From Candidatus Thorarchaeota archaeon (GTDB lineage: Archaea > Asgardarchaeota > Thorarchaeia > Thorarchaeales > Thorarchaeaceae), in contig SDNP01000029.1 in NCBI GenBank assembly GCA_004524445.1, positions 1 to 38,747 on the forward strand: DNA of 38,747 bases, read 5' to 3'. The notes beneath the pieces are model-generated. The model saw only the letters and a list, made by a program, of their open reading frames with translations, had not been told where the DNA came from and made no database searches. Each line of letters opens with the position of its first letter. Position 1 is the first letter of the stretch. A program made the translations under genes and the position numbers. Shown piece after piece: positions 33,975 to 38,747 of this stretch.

Positions 33975-35285
33975 TCACTCACTGTCAGCTTCGTTTTCGA
34001 GCTCCGAGGTTTCTCCACTTTCTGATTCTGAAACTGATTCTTCTTCCTCCAGTAGCGGTGGCTCCTCTCCATCAGCCTCATCCATGTCGGGGAATTCTTC
34101 AGACATATCTTCCTCACTTGGCGGCGGTTCTTCAGGAGGGAATTCTTCCTCGGTTGACACTGCTTCTTCGGGCTTGATTTCTTCTACCTGTTCCTCCTCA
34201 CCAACAACCTCCAGCTCCTCGGGAGTTTCTGGTACTTTCTGAGCCTTTCTAACTCTGTATATGAACCGAATCTCCATCAGAAGTGCGATCAAGGGGAATA
34301 TGAGAAGCTTCACACCGTCTCCAAGACCTCCCTGTGACGCTCCCGCAAGGATACTGAATGTCACATCAACGAACATAAACCCAGAGGCTAGGAAGAATGT
34401 TAGCGTCGCAGCAGCTTCTTTTGATATCTTCAATCGCGTTTCCATATCTGCCCTGCTAGCCAGGGTCTGTCCTACGGAGCTCATAGTGTACAAAATGAAA
34501 AAGATGGTGACTCCTAGGCTGACAAGGTCAATACCTGGCTGAAATCCCTTTAGTACATTATAGGTGAAATATGCGGAATATAAGGAGATGAATATGCTCA
34601 GCAGAACAATGTTCGCAGCATGCGGCTTATTCCGCTCCCACGCTACAATTACTCCATTCAGAAAATTGAAACCCAGTGCAAGGAGCATTCCAAGTATACC
34701 GAAAAACAATGCTGATGTATATGGGGGCAGGAGTATGGGTGGGTTTACAAATAGAACAGTATAGACAAAGGCACCAATGATGACAATGTAGTTGAAAATA
34801 TTGGCAACCCCAAATAGAAATGATGTCAATTTAGATGATTCATCTACTTGAACCCCGCTAGCATAAGTCAATGATGTCCGAGCTGAGAAATAGGATTGAA
34901 AGCCAATCCATCCAACAAAAGCGATGCCTATGTATATGACACTGAATACAGGAAATGCGAACACTATGAGCACAAATAGTAGGATTCCACTGGTAATAAT
35001 CCATGGAATGAACCGAATGAGTGATTTCTTGTATGATTCTTCACTCGCCACGAATCTTTGAAACCCAGCCAATGAAACAAAGAATGTGAGCATGAAAAAT
35101 GTTGGGAAAATGCCCCAGATGAGTGATACAAGCAAGCCGAATCCCCCGAAAATTGTTCCTATTTGCTCCCATAATGTAATCAAAACGGCTCCGACGAAAA
35201 AGACAATAGTTAACCATCTTAGCCGGTTAGACTCAAAAAACATCTTCAGTCCATTTATGAACTTGGTAATCATTGGAATCTCCAT
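33975..35285 (-). CDS. multi-pass membrane protein with long acidic tail
   Basis: A 436-residue protein with about ten hydrophobic segments over residues 20-345, then a roughly 90-residue tail dominated by Glu, Asp, Ser and Pro that is probably disordered and cytoplasmic. No family recognised. The ATG at 35285 has GGAGG 8 nt upstream. It follows the thioredoxin-like gene by 42 nt on the same strand and is probably co-transcribed with it. Confidence 0.72.
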   Translation of the reverse strand: MEIPMITKFINGLKMFFESNRLRWLTIVFFVGAVLITLWEQIGTIFGGFGLLVSLIWGIFPTFFMLTFFVSLAGFQRFVASEESYKKSLIRFIPWIITSGILLFVLIVFAFPVFSVIYIGIAFVGWIGFQSYFSARTSLTYASGVQVDESSKLTSFLFGVANIFNYIVIIGAFVYTVLFVNPPILLPPYTSALFFGILGMLLALGFNFLNGVIVAWERNKPHAANIVLLSIFISLYSAYFTYNVLKGFQPGIDLVSLGVTIFFILYTMSSVGQTLASRADMETRLKISKEAAATLTFFLASGFMFVDVTFSILAGASQGGLGDGVKLLIFPLIALLMEIRFIYRVRKAQKVPETPEELEVVGEEEQVEEIKPEEAVSTEEEFPPEEPPPSEEDMSEEFPDMDEADGEEPPLLEEEESVSESESGETSELENEADSE

Positions 35286-35327
35286 TAGTTTTTCCTCCTG
35301 ATAGGTGCATTTAGAATAACAGAAGTT

Positions 35328-35795
35328 CTATTTATTCTTGAGCACGTATAACATTTCTGCTTCTAAGGTATCTTTAATCTTCGGTTTTTCAATAAGTTGC
35401 GCAATACGGTTGCCAGCGTCATCGACAAACTCGAACCAAGGTATTGCCGTCACATTCCACTCTTCAATCTCGGGAGGTGAAGGCGGAATCTTCCATTGGT
35501 GATCCGGGTCAAGTGGTGCAGTCTTGATTTTGTCGAATACCCTTACCTCCATGCCAATCTGCTCTACGAGAAGCTTGATGACTGGCATTGCATTCTTACA
35601 ATCTCCACACCAAGCAGCACTGAACACAATAGTTGTGATGTTATTCATCTGGTCGCGAAGCTCTTCCACCACATTGCTGTCTAAGTCGTACTGCTCATAC
35701 ATTTCCATTACAATATCTCGATTCTTATCATCCAGTGACTCGATATAGTCATCCACAGAAATCGTTCTCTTTCTAATATCCTTCAGGTCTACCAT
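35328..35795 (-). CDS. thioredoxin-like protein with N-terminal helical extension
   Basis: A 155-residue thioredoxin-fold protein. The redox site is AAWCGDC (Cys63, Cys66), and the cis-proline loop reads TAIPWFEF. About 45 residues of helical, charged sequence come before the fold. The CGDC site differs from the CGPC of true thioredoxins. The ATG at 35795 is preferred to a TTG at 35852; there is no ribosome binding site at either. Confidence 0.82.
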   Translation of the reverse strand: MVDLKDIRKRTISVDDYIESLDDKNRDIVMEMYEQYDLDSNVVEELRDQMNNITTIVFSAAWCGDCKNAMPVIKLLVEQIGMEVRVFDKIKTAPLDPDHQWKIPPSPPEIEEWNVTAIPWFEFVDDAGNRIAQLIEKPKIKDTLEAEMLYVLKNK

Positions 35796-35894
35796 AATTA
35801 TATTTTGAATCGAAGGTTGCTCTAAAGCATTTTCATACGCAAAAAGAACCAATCAAAGATGCACTTCGAATTTTCAGAGATTGACTATGTATGA

Positions 35895-35903
35895 GTTATA
35901 AGG
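35895..35903 (+). promoter_or_regulatory. TATA box for the small GTPase
   Basis: GTTATAAGG, about 36 nt before the ATG at 35935, predicting start near 35925 and a roughly 10-nt leader. Confidence 0.4.
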
Positions 35904-35934
35904 TACCGTCACCGTGAAGGAGAATACGTATCGG

Positions 35935-36504
35935 ATGGACCTCTGGGACTTGAAAACAATGACTGCACAAGTCTACAAAACACTGGTCATGGGCCCGCGA
36001 AATGTGGGCAAGACCTCGCTTATTCAGCGATATCTGAAGGATGACTTCAAAGAATCCTATACCGCAACGATTGGTGTTGGGATGAATGTGGCCAGTTTCG
36101 AATTTCCCGAAGGTAAGGTTGTATTGAGTGTCGTTGACCTGGGAGGACAGCATTCCTTTACCGCTCTCCGCAATAGATTTTATGCGGGATCTCAACATGT
36201 AATTCTGGTTTTTGATGTCACCGAGCGAGCAACGTTCGACGAGATTCCAAAATGGTTTGACAATCTGGTTGAGAGCGTCTGTATCTCAGGAGCTATGACA
36301 ATACCTGGGTCTCTTGTTGGTAACAAGATTGACTTGGAGCAACAGAGAGTTGTTTCCAATGAGGAAGCAGAAAACCTCGCAAGAATCCTTTCACTAAAAT
36401 ATTTCGAAACTAGCGCGAAGGATGGTAGCCATGTCAGTGAGCTGTTCTTTCATGCTGCAGCGTCCTGTCATGAGCTCTCGACTCGGGTTCATGACTCTCC
36501 TTAG
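35935..36504 (+). CDS. Ras-superfamily small GTPase
   Basis: A 189-residue small GTPase of the type abundant in Asgard archaea. G1 GPRNVGKT at 20-27, G2 Thr45 (TATIG), G3 DLGGQ at 68-72, G4 NKID at 130-133 and G5 SAK at 160-162 are complete, so it should bind and hydrolyse GTP. The DLGGQ form is Arf/Rag-like while the rest is Rab-like. There is no C-terminal Cys for lipid attachment and no N-terminal Gly for myristoylation, so any membrane link would be indirect. Alternative starts are GTG 35914 and ATG 35959; 35935 fits the TATA box. Confidence 0.93.
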   Translation: MDLWDLKTMTAQVYKTLVMGPRNVGKTSLIQRYLKDDFKESYTATIGVGMNVASFEFPEGKVVLSVVDLGGQHSFTALRNRFYAGSQHVILVFDVTERATFDEIPKWFDNLVESVCISGAMTIPGSLVGNKIDLEQQRVVSNEEAENLARILSLKYFETSAKDGSHVSELFFHAAASCHELSTRVHDSP

Positions 36505-36570
36505 GTTTCTGTCGTAGAGAGGCTTATCCGTGCTGAACCGCCTAGCCACTTGGTGTTCCTTGCTCTATTT

Positions 36571-37950
36571 CTATTGTGTTGCCGCTGACATTCTGCAATT
36601 CTCTACTTTCACCGTTGGAATAAATGTAGGAATTCCCACTTCCCACCAATAGACCTGCTTTCGGTCCTTTCCCATGGCAATGATGTTTGAAAACATTCGT
36701 AGTGTGTTGTCACTGATTCGCAGATTCTTGATAGGTTTCATTTCCCCGTCTTCAATTAGAAACATAGCGTCTCTCGGAATTGTGGAGAACTCGCCTGTCT
36801 GATAATTCTGGAATCGTGTGTACCAATTACAGGTCACATATATCGTGGATTTGTTGGTTTCAGTCATCTCATCAAATGAATGCTCACCTTCATTGAAGAC
36901 GATATTTGTGTAAGTGGGTAAAAGCATCTTCAACCCTGACCCCCAGGATATTATCCCAGAATTTCCCGTCGTTTGTGTTTCATACATCTTTGCTGTGCTT
37001 GTGTTATGAACTAGGTTCTTCAGTACACCCGATTCAATGATTGCAGTCCTCTCTGTGGGGGTGCCTTCGAAATCAAACGCACTGCTGCCAAGACCCTGTG
37101 GAATCCTAGGATCGTCAATTGCGTTGACATATTCTGGTGCTAGCTGCTCTCCCATCTTATCACCTAGTGGCGACATCCCTATCATAATCATGAATGGATT
37201 GGCTGAGGTTGGTATTATACCGATGATATCAGCCGCCACAGTAGGACTCAAAATCAAATCATAGGTGCCTGGCTCTCCCTGCTCTGCACCATCTGCTTTT
37301 TTGGATAGACTTCCGGCTTCCTTTCCAGCTGCTATCATCTCTGATTCGGATTCTGACGGAATTGTTCCACAGAACAGCCCTTGACCCGAATAGTCCAGCT
37401 CATCCTGAAAGGCTCGCACATTGAGATCAAATTGAGTACTCTGTGATGCGCCTTCAGGACCATAACTAGAACGGAAGAAAGCATGCTCTTTGGAGAATTT
37501 CAAGGCTCCCGCCACTCGCTTTGCGCCCTCTTCTAGCGCGCTATCGATTGTTGAATTGACCAGATGAGGAGCTTTCTCTACAAAGGCATCGTACTTCTCA
37601 TCATAGTTCTTTTCAATAACATCATACTCGTGAACCTTATCCTCAACACCCGCAAATACCATTGATTCAGGCAGCATCTTGGTGAATTTCACCATGTCAT
37701 CAATCAGAGGATGGACCTCTTCTTTTTTCGAGATTGACCGTTCGGTGAAGCCAGTCTTGTTTCCTTCAAGAATGAGAAATGCCTTGAGAGTCAAAGTCTC
37801 CCATTGCTTTCCAATATCGATAGCATTTCTAGAGAATCTGATTTGCGAACCAGACTTGATTTCACCTCTGACAATCACGCCTTCCGTTTTCTTCTCAGCA
37901 TAGCTAATTGCTTCATCAACAAATTCCTTCATTTTTTCTACTGCAACCAT
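36571..37950 (-). CDS. tldE: TldE/PmbA-like protease subunit
   Basis: A 459-residue member of the TldD/PmbA family. It lacks the HExxxH metal motif, as expected for the TldE partner, and has family stretches such as TYDLILSPTVAADIIG, LGSSAFDFEG and the late MSAATQ end. In the bacterial complex TldE pairs with TldD to form a tunnel that degrades unfolded or modified peptides, including RiPP leaders. The ATG at 37950 shares a base with the TGA of tldD and has GGAGGT just upstream. Confidence 0.92.
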   Translation of the reverse strand: MVAVEKMKEFVDEAISYAEKKTEGVIVRGEIKSGSQIRFSRNAIDIGKQWETLTLKAFLILEGNKTGFTERSISKKEEVHPLIDDMVKFTKMLPESMVFAGVEDKVHEYDVIEKNYDEKYDAFVEKAPHLVNSTIDSALEEGAKRVAGALKFSKEHAFFRSSYGPEGASQSTQFDLNVRAFQDELDYSGQGLFCGTIPSESESEMIAAGKEAGSLSKKADGAEQGEPGTYDLILSPTVAADIIGIIPTSANPFMIMIGMSPLGDKMGEQLAPEYVNAIDDPRIPQGLGSSAFDFEGTPTERTAIIESGVLKNLVHNTSTAKMYETQTTGNSGIISWGSGLKMLLPTYTNIVFNEGEHSFDEMTETNKSTIYVTCNWYTRFQNYQTGEFSTIPRDAMFLIEDGEMKPIKNLRISDNTLRMFSNIIAMGKDRKQVYWWEVGIPTFIPTVKVENCRMSAATQ

Positions 37951-38747
37951 CAACCGACACCTCCTAGTCGAATATTGCGGAATCGGATTTCTCCGCCGCC
38001 TGCATAGACAGGGATTCCCTGCATGGGATCACTTTTTCCGCATGTTCCTGGAAACTCAAATTTCAGATTCTTCGAAATGGCATCAACCGAGCTGAGTAGT
38101 CCAACACTAGTTGTTTCTAGGACAGGTCTCCTAACCATTGTATCCGTTAATTCTCCATCCCTAATCAGGTACGCCTCTGAACCAGAATATTTCGATTGAT
38201 AACGTCTGTCGTCTATATTCCATTCCTGAAAACTCCTCATGTACACTCCAAGCTCCACATCTTCAATTAACTCCTCAAATGAGTGGTCTCCAGGTTCAAA
38301 GTATGTATTTGCCATTCGTATTATTGGCTCTCTGTCAAACCCAGTTGATCGAGCAGCTCCATTGCTCCCCAGACCGAACTTCTGACCAAACTCTCGATTG
38401 AGAAGTGGTTCGTTAATGATTCCATCTTTGATGAGTTCTCGCTTTCTTGCCTTGACACACTCATCATCAAAAAGATAGAATCCACTTGTGTTTGGGATTG
38501 TTGGGTCCTCAGAAACACTCACAACATCGGACCCTACTCGAGATTCACCAATCTTCAGGTCCCTCCAGAAACTCTCGCCCGCTTGGGCACCTTCTCGGCC
38601 CATGATACGATCTCCCTCTGAGGGGTGACCTACATTCTCGTGAGCTATTATCCCTGCAACTTCATGTCCCACAATCATGTCAATGGGTTGATCCATCAAT
38701 TCACTGACTTTTTCCGCCTTATCCGTCGTCTCCTTTAGTCGAGCTAC
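37950..38747 (-). CDS. tldD: TldD-like zinc metalloprotease (N-terminus outside window)
   Basis: The C-terminal 265 residues of TldD; the frame is open through the window edge. HEVAGIIAHE and the following GHPSEGD give the family's HExxxH-type metal motif, and SDPMQGIPVYAGGGEIRFRNIRLGG is the usual closing region in two parts. It is the catalytic partner of the next gene and translationally coupled to it. Missing residues prevent comment on the N-terminal domain. Confidence 0.93.
   Translation of the reverse strand, partial: VARLKETTDKAEKVSELMDQPIDMIVGHEVAGIIAHENVGHPSEGDRIMGREGAQAGESFWRDLKIGESRVGSDVVSVSEDPTIPNTSGFYLFDDECVKARKRELIKDGIINEPLLNREFGQKFGLGSNGAARSTGFDREPIIRMANTYFEPGDHSFEELIEDVELGVYMRSFQEWNIDDRRYQSKYSGSEAYLIRDGELTDTMVRRPVLETTSVGLLSSVDAISKNLKFEFPGTCGKSDPMQGIPVYAGGGEIRFRNIRLGGVG

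Noticed and set aside
33910..34242. Very Ser-rich plus-strand frame
   Set aside because: It is the reverse reading of the Glu-rich tail of the membrane protein, whose codons give serine on the other strand.

Overview
The window looks like a chromosomal piece of an archaeon, most likely an Asgard archaeon (Thorarchaeia-like; this placement is inference). Supporting signs are archaeal TATA-type promoters about 25-30 nt before many starts, frequent TTG and GTG starts, a eukaryote-like Arf/Rab-type small GTPase, a heliorhodopsin, TldD/TldE, and an archaeal peptide ABC transporter whose binding protein has a membrane anchor and no lipobox. There are no rRNAs, recognisable tRNAs, CRISPR arrays or transposases.

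Layout. 1-2805: two carbamoyltransferase genes (the first cut by the window edge) flanking an acylphosphatase and a frame-disrupted unknown gene. 2871-11280: an oligopeptide/dipeptide transport locus. The substrate-binding protein is on the minus strand, divergent from a plus-strand operon of permease B, permease C with an unusual N-terminal membrane extension, ATPase D, ATPase F and two small membrane proteins. 11277-12928: two unknown minus-strand genes. 13024-13223: a short interval with a TATA box, a long-range helix and a UUCG hairpin, a candidate structured RNA. 13213-20242: two lone DppD-like ATPases, one with degenerate catalytic motifs, on either side of a DUF362/ferredoxin protein, a DinB-like protein, a helicase fragment and an RnfD-RnfC pair. 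20349-25585: an amidohydrolase with a zinc-ribbon membrane protein, an Ntn-hydrolase, a DHDPS-family aldolase, a divergent citrate synthase and a secreted membrane protein. 25772-29480: bacterial-type GAPDH with a clear terminator, heliorhodopsin, a 50-residue zinc-ribbon protein and an M20 peptidase. 29751-33499: tandem DUF4139 proteins divergent from a lone response-regulator receiver. 33678-38747: rubredoxin, an acidic-tailed membrane protein, a thioredoxin-like protein, the small GTPase and the TldE/TldD pair (TldD cut by the window edge).

How the genes work together. The picture is a peptide-using heterotroph. A Dpp/Opp importer, an M20 peptidase, TldD/E and an amidohydrolase handle peptides or amides. 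Carbamoyltransferases, GAPDH and citrate synthase point to central metabolism. Rnf-like proteins, a ferredoxin-type protein, rubredoxin and a thioredoxin-like protein point to low-potential electron transfer. First genes of transcripts often have TATA boxes so close to the ATG that their messages would be leaderless or nearly so, while internal operon genes carry GGAGG-type ribosome binding sites. That pattern was used to choose several starts.
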